From Spirochaetota bacterium (GTDB lineage Bacteria; Spirochaetota; UBA12135; COTS27; JAFLEE01): a stretch of DNA of 18,180 bases. The stretch spans positions 1 to 18,180 of the forward strand of contig JAFLEE010000097.1 in NCBI GenBank assembly GCA_017302015.1. The letters run 5' to 3'. Numbering within the stretch: the first letter of the stretch is position 1; each line of letters begins with the position of its first letter. Both the position numbers and the translations under genes were made by a program. Positions 7,079 through 15,387 of this stretch are shown here, piece by piece. Under the pieces are notes generated by a model. The model did no database searches and was not told where the DNA came from. It saw nothing but the letters and a program-made list of their open reading frames with translations.

Positions 7079-8413
7079 ATGCCGTCCCTGCGTCAATTGG
7101 CCTTTTCGCTGCTTACGCTCCCCATGATGGCCCTCGCCCAGGCCCCCGCCCCGTTCCCGCCGCCGCGAAAAGCCGTGGAATGCACCCCCCGCGCCGGGCT
7201 CCCCAATTTTTTCGCCAAGACGAAGAAGGGCGGAGCATACCGGGTCGCCTACCTGGGGGGAAGCATCACGGCCCAACCCGGCTACCGTGTGAAGAGCCTC
7301 GCGTATCTGAACAAGGCCTATCCGAACTGCAAGTTCACCGAGATCAACGCGGCCATCGGGGGCACGGGCAGCGACCTCGGCGTGCTGCGCATCGACCATG
7401 ACGTGTTCGTCGAGAAGCCCGACCTGCTCTTCGTCGAGTTCGCGGTCAACGACGGTGGCGCCCCGCCCGCGGATATCGTGAAGCAGATGGAGGGCATCGT
7501 CCGAAAGACGTGGAAGAACTTCCCCACCTGCGATATCCTCTTCGTCTACACCTTCACCCTCGCCCTGTTGCCCGATCTCAAGACCAATTATTTCAACCGC
7601 TCCGCCGCGACGATGGAGCTGGTGGCCGACCATTACGGCATCCCCTCCATCCACATGGGCCTCGAGGCCGTGCGCCTGGAGGGCGAGGGCAAGCTCCTCA
7701 TGAAGGCGCCCGAGGCCAAACTCGAGCGCGTCTCGGGGGAGGAACTCAACCAGGCCTCCAAGGTCGCCGTCGGCCCCGACGGCAAGATCCCCTTCTCCAA
7801 GGACGGCGTGCACCCCTACACGGACACGGGCCACCAACTCTACGAAGAGGCCATCGAGCGGAGCGTCCCCGCGATCGTGAAGGCCTCCGGCGCGGCCGCC
7901 CCGTATACCGCCCTGAAAGCGCCGATGGACCCGAAGAATCTCGAGAACACGGTGATGCTCACGATGGACAAGGCCCAGATGAGCGGGCCGTGGAAAAAAA
8001 TGCCGGTGGACGACGGCCTGGGCAAATCGTTCTCGAACCGCATGGATTCCCTCTGGAAGGGGGAACCGGGCGCCGTGCTCTCGTTCAAGTGGAGGGGGAC
8101 CGCGGCGAAGGTCTACGACCTCCTCGGCCCCGATTGCGGCAGCCTCGAGATCACGGTCGACGGGAAGGCCAGCAAAAGCCGCCGCATCGACGGCTACTGT
8201 ACCTATAACCGCCTCGCGCTCCTCGGCCTCGCCTCGGGCCTCGACGGCGCACAGGTGCACGAGGTCTCGATCAAGGTGCTCGACGAGAAGATCGACAAGG
8301 AGAAGGTGCTCTTCGAGCACAACCGCGCCGATCTGGCCAAGAATCCCGCCAAGTACGAAGGGCTCTTCTGGTACGCCGGAGCGATCTTCCTCGTGGGCGA
8401 ACTCGTTAAGTAA
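7079..8413 (+). CDS. Secreted SGNH/GDSL hydrolase with C-terminal beta-rich domain
   Basis: Probable exported esterase or deacetylase. ATG 7079 is preferred over the GTG two codons earlier because AGAGAGG lies about six bases upstream. The first 20 residues form a signal peptide (MPSLRQLAFSLLTLPMMALA) with probable cleavage at ALA/QAPA. SGNH blocks: GGSIT with nucleophile S62, a glycine in the GGTGSD stretch, N124 in FAVNDGG, and D242/H245 in KDGVHPYTD. After about residue 265 a separate beta-rich region carries no SGNH motif and may bind carbohydrate (inference). Length is 444 residues. The stop overlaps the end of the convergent acetyltransferase gene by eight bases. The family includes acetyl-xylan and rhamnogalacturonan acetylesterases, so glycan de-esterification in the periplasm or outside the cell is the best guess; the substrate is not determined. 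Confidence 0.88.
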   Translation: MPSLRQLAFSLLTLPMMALAQAPAPFPPPRKAVECTPRAGLPNFFAKTKKGGAYRVAYLGGSITAQPGYRVKSLAYLNKAYPNCKFTEINAAIGGTGSDLGVLRIDHDVFVEKPDLLFVEFAVNDGGAPPADIVKQMEGIVRKTWKNFPTCDILFVYTFTLALLPDLKTNYFNRSAATMELVADHYGIPSIHMGLEAVRLEGEGKLLMKAPEAKLERVSGEELNQASKVAVGPDGKIPFSKDGVHPYTDTGHQLYEEAIERSVPAIVKASGAAAPYTALKAPMDPKNLENTVMLTMDKAQMSGPWKKMPVDDGLGKSFSNRMDSLWKGEPGAVLSFKWRGTAAKVYDLLGPDCGSLEITVDGKASKSRRIDGYCTYNRLALLGLASGLDGAQVHEVSIKVLDEKIDKEKVLFEHNRADLAKNPAKYEGLFWYAGAIFLVGELVK

Positions 8414-9182
8414 ACACTTCGCCCGCCCAAGTCGGCACCCGGTCGTGCCCGAATAGATCGATATCCGCATCCAAAAGGCGCCGCGTGACGGCCTCCATGC
8501 GGACGGAATCGGCCAGGTGGCAGCGGGCGTCGCCGAAGCGCCCCACGGTGGTCGCGCCGCTTCGCGCGAAGACGTCCTCCATTTTCGCGTAATGCTTCGA
8601 TCTGCCGCCGCTATGGCGGCGGGAGGGCACGGGGAGGCGCGCTCCGTCGGGGGTGAGGGTGATGAGGGCCTGGCGGGTTTCCGTGAGGGATCCGGGCACC
8701 CCGCACCACTCTTCGACGCCGTGGAGGAAGGTATTGCAGGAGAGGCCCGTGCCCAGGAAGAGGATCTTGGCGCGCCGGTCGAGGAGGCGGCCCCAGGGAG
8801 ACAGCCGCGAACAGGGGGTGTCGAAGCGCTCGTGGCCGTCGGTGAAGGGGGAGGCCTCCTCGCCCAAGGCGCAGACGGAATGGGTCGGATGCCAGGAGCG
8901 CTGCACCCCGGGGCGGAGGCGGAAATGCTCGGCGAGGGCCCCCACGCAACTGGGGGTGCGGAGCACGTCGAATTCGGGATGGGAGGCGTCGACCGAGTTC
9001 CAGGAGAGCGCCGGCATGGCGAGGAGACCGGGGCGCAAATATTCGGTGAACGCGTCCAAGATGGCCTCGATCCCCCCGTCGACCTCGCCGACGCTGCGGC
9101 CGGAGGCGTGGACGAGGAGCGTGTCGGTGGGGAGGACCCCGAGGAGGTCGAGGTCGCAGCGGAGACTTTCGCGGGTATGCAT
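8406..9182 (-). CDS. AAC(3)-family (antibiotic_NAT) N-acetyltransferase
   Basis: An acetyl-CoA-dependent N-acetyltransferase of the aminoglycoside 3-N-acetyltransferase fold. Visible family signatures: LLVHASGRSVG (H25-A26-S27), the central HPEFDVLRTPSCVGALAEHF followed by PGVQRSWHPTHSVCALG, and SPWGRLLDRRAKILFLGTG with LHGVEE. The 258-residue length is within the usual range. It is the last gene of a minus-strand run after uvrC and the lipoprotein, 42 bases from the latter. No clear ribosome-binding site precedes the ATG; instead a small hairpin (9193-9206) lies nine bases upstream. Many chromosomal relatives act on other amines or have no known substrate, so resistance should not be assumed. 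The 3' end overlaps the convergent SGNH gene by eight bases. Confidence 0.88.
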   Translation of the reverse strand: MHTRESLRCDLDLLGVLPTDTLLVHASGRSVGEVDGGIEAILDAFTEYLRPGLLAMPALSWNSVDASHPEFDVLRTPSCVGALAEHFRLRPGVQRSWHPTHSVCALGEEASPFTDGHERFDTPCSRLSPWGRLLDRRAKILFLGTGLSCNTFLHGVEEWCGVPGSLTETRQALITLTPDGARLPVPSRRHSGGRSKHYAKMEDVFARSGATTVGRFGDARCHLADSVRMEAVTRRLLDADIDLFGHDRVPTWAGEVFT

Positions 9183-9192
9183 GGTTGGACGG

Positions 9193-9206
9193 CGCGCTCG
9201 CGCGCG
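9193..9206 (-). promoter_or_regulatory. Small GC hairpin with GCGA tetraloop before the acetyltransferase start
   Basis: On the minus strand CGCGC-GCGA-GCGCG forms a five-pair stem closed by a GNRA-type loop, between the lipoprotein stop and the acetyltransferase ATG. With no Shine-Dalgarno visible it may influence translation, or may be a chance product of GC-rich DNA. Confidence 0.3.
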
Positions 9207-9224
9207 TGAGGGTCGAGCGGCGCC

Positions 9225-10817
9225 TTAGGGCAGGGGTTCGCCGAGGAGGCTGGCCCGGGCGACCGAGAAGGGCACCTCGTATTTCTTCACGTCGTCCCAG
9301 AGCACGAGGACGAGTTTTCCCTTTTCGGGGATCTTCCCGGTGACCTTCACGGTGATCTCGCAATGCTCGCCGGAGGCCGAAGAGGAGCCGCGCTCGGCCT
9401 CCATGGCCTTGCCGGATGCGTCGAGCACCTGGATTTCCTTCACCTGGAAGAGGGGGAGCGCGAGACCGAGTTCGAGTTCCATCTTCTCCTTTTCCCAGGA
9501 GGAGGGCTTCACTTCCTTGATCTCGGCGCCGTGGAGTTTGACCTTCTGGCCGGCCTTCAGCGCGGGGAAGCCCAAGTCGATATTGCGGGTCTTGGAGGCC
9601 GCCTGGTAGGTGAGTTTGCCGCCGAGGTCGAGGAGGGCTTTCGCGCCGGCGCCGGGAAGCTTCAGTTTGAACTCGCAGACCACGGCGCTCTGGTCCTTGA
9701 GGAGCCGCGGGAAACTGGCGGAGCGGTCCGATTCGTCGTCGGAGAGCAGGTCTTGCCCGTCATCGGTCTTCGCCCGCTCCACCACCGCGCTCTCCACCGA
9801 AAGGGCCGAGCCGCCAAAGGGAACGAGCACCGCCACCGAATAGCCGGCCTTCCACATATTGAAGGGGCTTAAATCCTTCTCGTTGTCGGATTCCCGGGCC
9901 AATTGGACCCCGACGATCCGGGCGAGTTTCTGGCCGCCGCCCGCGGGGGCCGCGATGGTTTCGACGAGGCCGAGACCCTTGTAGAGGGCGTCTTGGGAAG
10001 CCTTGGCTTGGGCGAGCTCGGCCGCATAGTCGAAGCGCGGCTTGAAGGGCCCCGCCACGACCGCGCGTACCGGCCCCTTCTCGCCGTAGAGCCCCTGGTT
10101 GAAGCTCTCGTCGGCGAAGGGGTCTTCGCCGGGCTTCATCACCTGCTTCTCGAAGAAGGCTTCGTTATTGCCGAGGGCCTCCAGGACGGCCAGGAGTTTC
10201 TTTCCGTCGAGGGTCACGCCGAGGAGGCCCCCCTCGAGTTTCTTCAGGTTCACGCTGCTTTCCAGGCGGCCGGGGAGGGCGAAGGTCGCCTCGTGGCGCA
10301 GGCCGGAGAGGAAGGCGGTGAGCATGCCCTTCCCCTGCTGGAACTCGCCCTTGGCCTTGGCGATGCGCTTGGCCTTCTCCTCGGGGGTGAGGGCGCCCGG
10401 GGCCTCCGGCTTGGGGCCCTTTTTCTTGTTCTCGCCCTTCACCTGGAGCACCAGGCTCCCTTTCTCCCCGGGGACGAGGGAACAGGAGAGGAAATTGGCC
10501 TGCTGGAGTTCGACCTTGGAGAGGTCGGGGAAATAGCCGGTGGCGACCAGGTGGATGCGCCCGTCGTCGCGGGTGGAATAGGAGACGTCCTTCCAGGCCT
10601 CGACGCCCTTCGTCTTGGAGAGGAAATCCTTCACCGCCTGCTTGAGGGCCTTCTCCGGGTCTTTCTTGTCGGAGCCGAAACTCATCGTCTGGAAGACGAG
10701 GTCGAGGGTGAACTTCCCGGAGCCGTCGCCGTTTAGGGTGAAGGCCTGCTTGGCCTCGTAGCAGCCGACGAGGGCCAGGGAACAGGCGACGAGAAGCAGC
10801 GCGAGGATGCGTTTCAT
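9225..10817 (-). CDS. Predicted lipoprotein, LppM-like N-terminal region
   Basis: A 530-residue envelope lipoprotein. The signal peptide MKRILALLLVACSLALVGC ends in a lipobox with the lipidated cysteine at C19. Directly after it comes YEAKQAFTLNGDGSGKFTLD, resembling the start of LppM/DUF3153-type domains (short sequence, Asp-Gly-Ser-Gly, beta-strand), which is the only family resemblance I can name. The rest is a mix of predicted beta-strands with a lysine-rich charged stretch (KGENKKKGPKPEA) near residue 130. No catalytic motif is recognised and there is no further membrane segment. GGAG lies about ten bases before the ATG. It sits 58 bases after uvrC and 42 before the acetyltransferase on the same strand. 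Function unknown; lipidation is confident, the LppM link is tentative. Confidence 0.75.
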   Translation of the reverse strand: MKRILALLLVACSLALVGCYEAKQAFTLNGDGSGKFTLDLVFQTMSFGSDKKDPEKALKQAVKDFLSKTKGVEAWKDVSYSTRDDGRIHLVATGYFPDLSKVELQQANFLSCSLVPGEKGSLVLQVKGENKKKGPKPEAPGALTPEEKAKRIAKAKGEFQQGKGMLTAFLSGLRHEATFALPGRLESSVNLKKLEGGLLGVTLDGKKLLAVLEALGNNEAFFEKQVMKPGEDPFADESFNQGLYGEKGPVRAVVAGPFKPRFDYAAELAQAKASQDALYKGLGLVETIAAPAGGGQKLARIVGVQLARESDNEKDLSPFNMWKAGYSVAVLVPFGGSALSVESAVVERAKTDDGQDLLSDDESDRSASFPRLLKDQSAVVCEFKLKLPGAGAKALLDLGGKLTYQAASKTRNIDLGFPALKAGQKVKLHGAEIKEVKPSSWEKEKMELELGLALPLFQVKEIQVLDASGKAMEAERGSSSASGEHCEITVKVTGKIPEKGKLVLVLWDDVKKYEVPFSVARASLLGEPLP

Positions 10818-10875
10818 GGGGGCTCCAGAGAGCGGATTTCCCCCATGGAAACATGGAAGGGCGCGGGGCGCAACC

Positions 10876-12828
10876 TCAGTCCCGCGGGGGGACCTTCAGT
10901 TTATAGGTCTTGGCCTTGGGCTTCTGGAGCGCGCGGCGCAGCGCGTCGACGTCGGAACGGGAGATGAAGGGGAGCTTGTCGAGGGCCTCGTCGGGGGCGG
11001 CGAGGAAGGCCTCCACCGAATCGTAATGCTCGAAGAGCACCTGGATCTTCCGGGGACCGATGCCGGGGATGCTCGCGAGGCGGCTCTCCAGGGCTTCGCG
11101 GTCGCGGCGCTTCACGTGGCGGCCGTTGACCCAGCGGTGGGTCTCGTCGCGGACCTTCACGAGGAAGCGCAGCGCCGGGTGGTCGTGGGGAACCTTCACC
11201 GATTCCTCGCGGCCGGGGAGGAAGACCTCCTCCTCCTGCTTCGCCAGGGAGAGGATGGGCTGGTTCTTCACGCCCAGTTCGTCCAGCGCCGCGGTGGCCG
11301 CGCCGAGTTGGCCCTTGCCGCCGTCGATGAGGATGAGGTCGGGGAAGGGCGCCTTCTCCGCCAGGAGGCGCCCGTAGCGCCGGTGGACGGCCTCGTGCAT
11401 GCTGCGGAAATCGTCCTGTCGGGTGGTGCTGCGGATATTGAAGATGCGGTAATGGCTCTTGTCGGGGCTGCCGTCGGCGAAATGCACCATGCCGGCGATG
11501 ATGGCCCGGTCGGCGGTATTGGCGATGTCGAAGGACTCCACGGTGCGGGGGGCCTTCTTGAACCCGAAGAGGTCGCGGATCTGGGCGCCCCAGGCGGCCT
11601 TCTCCCGCTCCTTGCGGAGTTCGAAGAAGGAGAGTTTCGCGTTGCTCTCGGCGAGTTCCAGGAGGCGGACCCGGTCGCCGCGAAGCGGCTGGCTGAGCCG
11701 GGGGCCGTCCCACCCACTGGGCAATTCCCCGCGGAAATGCCGGCGGATGGTCTCGAAGAGGAGGGCGCGGAGGTCGCCCTCCGCCGCGGGGAGGGCGGAG
11801 GGGGAGAAGGGGATGAGGATCTCCTCCACCGGGTAGGCGCGCTCGGCGTAGAACTGGACGAGGAAATGCACGAGCTGCTCGCGAAGCAGTTCCCCCGAGG
11901 ATTCACGCTCCTCGCCGCCCTCGAGGAGGCCGGTCTCGAAGGGGTAGGTGTGCTTGTCCATGAGTTTCCCCTCGCGGAAGCAGAGCACGCTGAAGAGGAT
12001 GACCCCGTCGCTCAGATGGGGCCAGACCACGTCGAAGGCGTCGCGGCTGGAGAGCACGACCTGTTGGCGCTCCTTGATCTGCTCCATGGCGCGGATGCGG
12101 TCGCGGATGGCCATGGCCCGCTCGAAATGCGTGAGGCTGCTTTCGATCTTCATGCGCCGCGTGAGGATCGCCACGGCGTTCTCGGTATCGCCCTTGAGGA
12201 AGGCGGTGATCTCGGCGGTGAGTTGGGCCGTGGTCTCCGCACCCACCTCGCCGGTGCAATAGGGCAGGCAGCGCCCCATATGGTGGTAGAGGCAGGGCTT
12301 GAACCCCTTGGGGAACCGGGCCTGGGAGCATTTCTTGAGCGGGTAGACCTCGTTGAGCACCTCGAGGAAGGCGTACATCACGGGCAAGTCGGTGTAGGGG
12401 CCGAAATAGAGCCCGCCCTTCTTCAGTTCGCGGGTCTTGATGGCCCGGGGCCAGGCCTCGTCCGTGGTGATCTTGATGTAGGGGTAGGTCTTGTTGTCCT
12501 TGAGGTTGATGTTGAAATGGGGCTGGTGCTCTTTGATGAGGTTATTCTCGAGGATGAGCGCCTCCTTCTCGCTCTGCACCACGATCCAGTCGATGTCCTC
12601 GATGCGCGTGACGAGGAGGCGCGTGAGTTCGCGCAGGCCGCCGCTGTGGAAATAGGAGCGCACGCGGCTTCGGAGGTTGATGGCCTTGCCGATGTAGAGG
12701 ATCTCCCGGGAGGCGCCGAGCATCTTGTAGACGCCCGGGGCCTCGGGGAGCACCGCGAGTTTTTCGGCGACGGCCCGGCGCACGGGGCCGGGAGAAGGGG
12801 GAGGGGCGGGGGAGGCTTCCGGGGTCAC
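10876..12828 (-). CDS. uvrC: Excinuclease ABC subunit C
   Basis: Nuclease subunit of UvrABC nucleotide excision repair; it makes both incisions around the lesion. Length is 650 residues. Order of domains: GIY-YIG nuclease (GVY 32-34, YIGK 45-48, R55, and E94 as likely metal ligand); a four-cysteine cluster spaced C-x11-C-x7-C-x3-C (KCSQARFPKGFKPC, then MGRCLPYC), identical in spacing to the [4Fe-4S] ligands reported for E. coli UvrC; a UVR helix pair for UvrB contact (LTHFERAMAIRDRIRAME); the RNase H-like 5' nuclease (VESFDIANT, LILIDGGKGQL); and a C-terminal helix-hairpin-helix pair (LASIPGIGPRKIQVLFEHY). The start is GTG at 12828, overlapping the stop of the upstream membrane-protein gene by four bases, which implies translational coupling. 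A short proline-rich N-terminal extension (residues 1-15) precedes the nuclease domain. Confidence 0.97.
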   Translation of the reverse strand: MTPEASPAPPPSPGPVRRAVAEKLAVLPEAPGVYKMLGASREILYIGKAINLRSRVRSYFHSGGLRELTRLLVTRIEDIDWIVVQSEKEALILENNLIKEHQPHFNINLKDNKTYPYIKITTDEAWPRAIKTRELKKGGLYFGPYTDLPVMYAFLEVLNEVYPLKKCSQARFPKGFKPCLYHHMGRCLPYCTGEVGAETTAQLTAEITAFLKGDTENAVAILTRRMKIESSLTHFERAMAIRDRIRAMEQIKERQQVVLSSRDAFDVVWPHLSDGVILFSVLCFREGKLMDKHTYPFETGLLEGGEERESSGELLREQLVHFLVQFYAERAYPVEEILIPFSPSALPAAEGDLRALLFETIRRHFRGELPSGWDGPRLSQPLRGDRVRLLELAESNAKLSFFELRKEREKAAWGAQIRDLFGFKKAPRTVESFDIANTADRAIIAGMVHFADGSPDKSHYRIFNIRSTTRQDDFRSMHEAVHRRYGRLLAEKAPFPDLILIDGGKGQLGAATAALDELGVKNQPILSLAKQEEEVFLPGREESVKVPHDHPALRFLVKVRDETHRWVNGRHVKRRDREALESRLASIPGIGPRKIQVLFEHYDSVEAFLAAPDEALDKLPFISRSDVDALRRALQKPKAKTYKLKVPPRD

Positions 12829-13169
12829 ATCGGGGGCGTCATGATGATCTTGATGACGCTGGCCACGAAAAAGACGAAGAAGGCGCCCATGGTCGAGATG
12901 GCGAGGAGTTTCTGGGAGGTGGTGGGCTTATAGGCCGGGGTGCCCCAGACGTCGGCCAAGCGCACGGGCTTGCCGTCTTTGCCCAGGGGTTGGGTGAGCG
13001 GCAGCAGGAGCACGGCGCGGAATAGATAGAAGGGAACGAAGATCGAAAGCAGCGCTTCCTTGGTCTTCTTGGCGGAAAAGAGCCGCACCACGATGGCGAC
13101 CCAGCCGATGAGCATGGCTAAAAGGCTGACGCCGACGAAAAAATCGAGCATGGGAGTCTGGGGTTGCAT
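12825..13169 (-). CDS. Small membrane protein upstream of uvrC
   Basis: A 114-residue protein of unknown function. I chose ATG 13169 (MQPQTPMLDFFVGV); the frame stays open further upstream, but those codons give low-complexity Arg/Pro sequence lying under the divergent transglycosylase gene. There are three hydrophobic stretches: about residues 9-29 (FVGVSLLAMLIGWVAIVVRL), 40-58 (LSIFVPFYLFRAVLLLPL) and 90-110 (AISTMGAFFVFFVASVIKII). It is therefore probably an inner-membrane protein with two or three spans and a basic loop (SAKKTKEA) after the first. No Shine-Dalgarno precedes either ATG 13169 or 13151. A perfect TATAAT at 13185-13180 would place transcription start a few bases before ATG 13169, suggesting a near-leaderless message. 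It overlaps uvrC by four bases. Confidence 0.7.
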   Translation of the reverse strand: MQPQTPMLDFFVGVSLLAMLIGWVAIVVRLFSAKKTKEALLSIFVPFYLFRAVLLLPLTQPLGKDGKPVRLADVWGTPAYKPTTSQKLLAISTMGAFFVFFVASVIKIIMTPPM

Positions 13170-13179
13170 GGGAGGACGG

Positions 13180-13187
13180 ATTATAAT
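13180..13187. promoter_or_regulatory. Palindromic -10 element shared by divergent genes
   Basis: ATTATAAT is its own reverse complement, so a perfect TATAAT can be read on both strands, in the 71-base gap between the small membrane protein gene and the transglycosylase gene. No good -35 box is seen at 16-18 bases on either strand, so the assignment rests on the -10 and the location alone. Confidence 0.45.
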
Positions 13188-13240
13188 ATGGCCTGAGGCG
13201 TCGCGTTCCCCATCCGAAGACGGCCCATCCCCCCGACTCC

Positions 13241-15340
13241 ATGAAAAATCTCGCCCTGAGTCTGCTCCTGATCGGGCCCTTCGCGCTCCAAGCGCAGCAG
13301 GGCCCCGCCCGTTCGGAAGTCGAAGAACTCCTCGTTCTCGGGAAAATTCCGGCCGAGGGCGTGGAAGACGCGGTGGCGTGGCTGAAATTAACGAAGTCCC
13401 TGGGTTCTTCAAACCGGACCGAGCAGTCGAATGCGTCGAGCCCCCCGAAGGCGGCTTTGGACGCCTTCGCGGCGAGCTTCCCCGATTCCCCCTATCTCAC
13501 GCGCCTGGGCATGCTTCGGGCGGTGGCCCTCTACGAATCCCGCCCGTTTTCGGAAGTGCTCACGAATCGCATGAGCCGAAGCGACGCCCAAGCGTTCTTC
13601 GTTTGGCTTAAAAATAAGCAACGCTGGAGCGAAGCGGCGGAGTTCCTGGAAGACAGGATCCTCGCAGCCGAGAAGCCCTCCGAGTGGACTCCCCTCGCCG
13701 GCGATCTCGCCTATCTATGGAAGAAAGCCGGCGGAGACTTCACCAAAAGCGTCTTGGAGGGCACGAATGCCCAGGAGCGCTACACCTGGGGGAAATTCTT
13801 CTACAAGGCCGACCGATATCCGGAGGCGGTGGGTTTCCTGGAATCCGTGGCGCCGACCAATGAGCTCACGACCCACCGGGCCCCGGAGGCGTTCGAGGAG
13901 GCCCATTATTATTTGGGGGTGTGCGAAGCGAAGAGGCTCCACTATACCCTGGCGAATGGCCATTTTCGCCGTTTCCTCGCGGCCTTCCCCGAATCCTCGC
14001 CGGACAAGGAGAGCCCGAGGGCGTGGGCGCGCTTCCATTTCATCGAAAACCTGGAGCGCCTCTCCAAATGGGAGGAGGCCTGGACGGAGACGACGAACGC
14101 GTGGACCAGGGCGCCCGAAGAGCGCTATCTGCGACTTGCAGTGCGCATGGCCAAGGCCCTGGGGCGTGAGGACTACCCCAAATGGCGGAAACTCTACCTC
14201 GATGCCTATCCAAATTCCTGGTCCGCCTATCTCAGTTCCAGGGATGACGCCCTGACGCTCCTCATCCAGGGGAAGCGGGAAGAGGGCCTGGCCCTCCTGT
14301 CGAAAGTCTACCGGGCGCGGGGGGCCGAATTGGGCATGCTAGGGTCGATCCTCAGCAATACGAACCAGGCGCTCCTCTTTCTCTCCAACGACCAGGCGGC
14401 CTTCGATTATTTCTATTTCAACGAGAAATACGCGAAAGATTCCCAGCCCCCGTATGGGGAGAGGCTCTCGTTCCTGTCCAACGAAAAGATGAAGATCCTA
14501 GGCGCCTCGAACGCGGTCCCCGATTTCCCGAAAGCGGGCCGGGGCTATCTGGTGGCCGCGGAGGACCCGAAGTGGAGGGCCCTCGCCGCCCGAAAGCATC
14601 CTTTCGCGGCCTGGACGAATACCCCGCCCAAGATTCCGCCCCAGGTGGAGCGAAGGGTCAAAATCCTCCTCGCCCTGGGCGAGCAGGCCTTCGCCGAGCA
14701 GGCGCTGCGCCGCCATCCCTTCGCCACGGAATTGGAAAAGAACGCAGCCCTGCGCGCGTTCTTCGCCCTAAGCGGCGATGAGGACCGCTACGTGAAGAAC
14801 GATCTCCTTCCCCTCGATAGCCGCCGCGAGGAATGGAATTATTTCCCCTACGAGATCCTGAGGCGGGCCTTCCCGCGTTGGCACGAAGAATTGGTTCTCT
14901 ATTTCGCGCGCCTCTACAAGGTGCCGCCCCACCTGGCGTGGGCCGTCATGCGGGAGGAGAGCCATTTCAACCCGGACGCGGTGAGCGGGGCGGGGGCGGT
15001 GGGCCTCATGCAGATCATGGACGCCACGGGAAGGGGCCTCTATGCGGGGGCCGCCCTCGCGAAGCTCCAACGCTATGACCTGAAGGATCCGGTGCTCAGC
15101 GTGCACCTGGGCATCCGCTACCTGGCCTACCTCCTCAGGTTCTTCCAGGGAGACGAGGTGAAGGCGGTGGCGGGATACAATGCGGGGGAATATAACGTAG
15201 CCCGCTGGGCGAAAAATAACGGGCCCTTCCATGGGAGCCTGCATTTTGCCCTGATGATCCCCTATGATGAGACGGAGCGCTACGTGGTGAAGGTGCTGCG
15301 AAGCAAGTGGTTCTACGATATTCTGTACGGGTTGGAATGA
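13241..15340 (+). CDS. Soluble lytic murein transglycosylase (Slt-like)
   Basis: A periplasmic peptidoglycan-cleaving enzyme that forms 1,6-anhydromuramyl ends. Length is 699 residues. A signal peptide (MKNLALSLLLIGPFALQA, cleavage near QA/QQ) is followed by a long alpha-helical superhelical region of TPR-like repeats to about residue 540, as in Slt70. The C-terminal SLT/goose-lysozyme domain starts near residue 545: HLAWAVMREESHFNPDAVSG, with catalytic glutamate E573 in the REES motif, then GAVGLMQIMDATGRGL, AGYNAGEYNVARWAKN and the DETERYVVKVL segment. No strong ribosome-binding site precedes ATG 13241. It diverges from the small membrane protein-uvrC unit across a 71-base gap. A hairpin at 15388-15418 downstream may end the transcript. 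Confidence 0.93.
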   Translation: MKNLALSLLLIGPFALQAQQGPARSEVEELLVLGKIPAEGVEDAVAWLKLTKSLGSSNRTEQSNASSPPKAALDAFAASFPDSPYLTRLGMLRAVALYESRPFSEVLTNRMSRSDAQAFFVWLKNKQRWSEAAEFLEDRILAAEKPSEWTPLAGDLAYLWKKAGGDFTKSVLEGTNAQERYTWGKFFYKADRYPEAVGFLESVAPTNELTTHRAPEAFEEAHYYLGVCEAKRLHYTLANGHFRRFLAAFPESSPDKESPRAWARFHFIENLERLSKWEEAWTETTNAWTRAPEERYLRLAVRMAKALGREDYPKWRKLYLDAYPNSWSAYLSSRDDALTLLIQGKREEGLALLSKVYRARGAELGMLGSILSNTNQALLFLSNDQAAFDYFYFNEKYAKDSQPPYGERLSFLSNEKMKILGASNAVPDFPKAGRGYLVAAEDPKWRALAARKHPFAAWTNTPPKIPPQVERRVKILLALGEQAFAEQALRRHPFATELEKNAALRAFFALSGDEDRYVKNDLLPLDSRREEWNYFPYEILRRAFPRWHEELVLYFARLYKVPPHLAWAVMREESHFNPDAVSGAGAVGLMQIMDATGRGLYAGAALAKLQRYDLKDPVLSVHLGIRYLAYLLRFFQGDEVKAVAGYNAGEYNVARWAKNNGPFHGSLHFALMIPYDETERYVVKVLRSKWFYDILYGLE

Positions 15341-15387
15341 AGCATGCCGTGGGATGGCTGCAGGGAAACAACTTCGAACGGCGAAAG

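Noticed and set aside
6746-8470. A 574-codon minus-strand frame opposite the SGNH hydrolase
   Set aside because: It runs across the hairpin repeat and into tldE and has no domain signature, while the plus strand carries complete SGNH motifs.
8406-9182. Aminoglycoside resistance gene on a mobile element
   Set aside because: The family assignment stands, but the gene is embedded in a uvrC-led chromosomal run far from the insertion-sequence end, and many relatives do not act on aminoglycosides.
10807-12933. A 708-codon plus-strand frame opposite uvrC
   Set aside because: It is the antisense shadow of a clear uvrC; the translation is low-complexity Glu/Gly/Leu/Val with no family motif.
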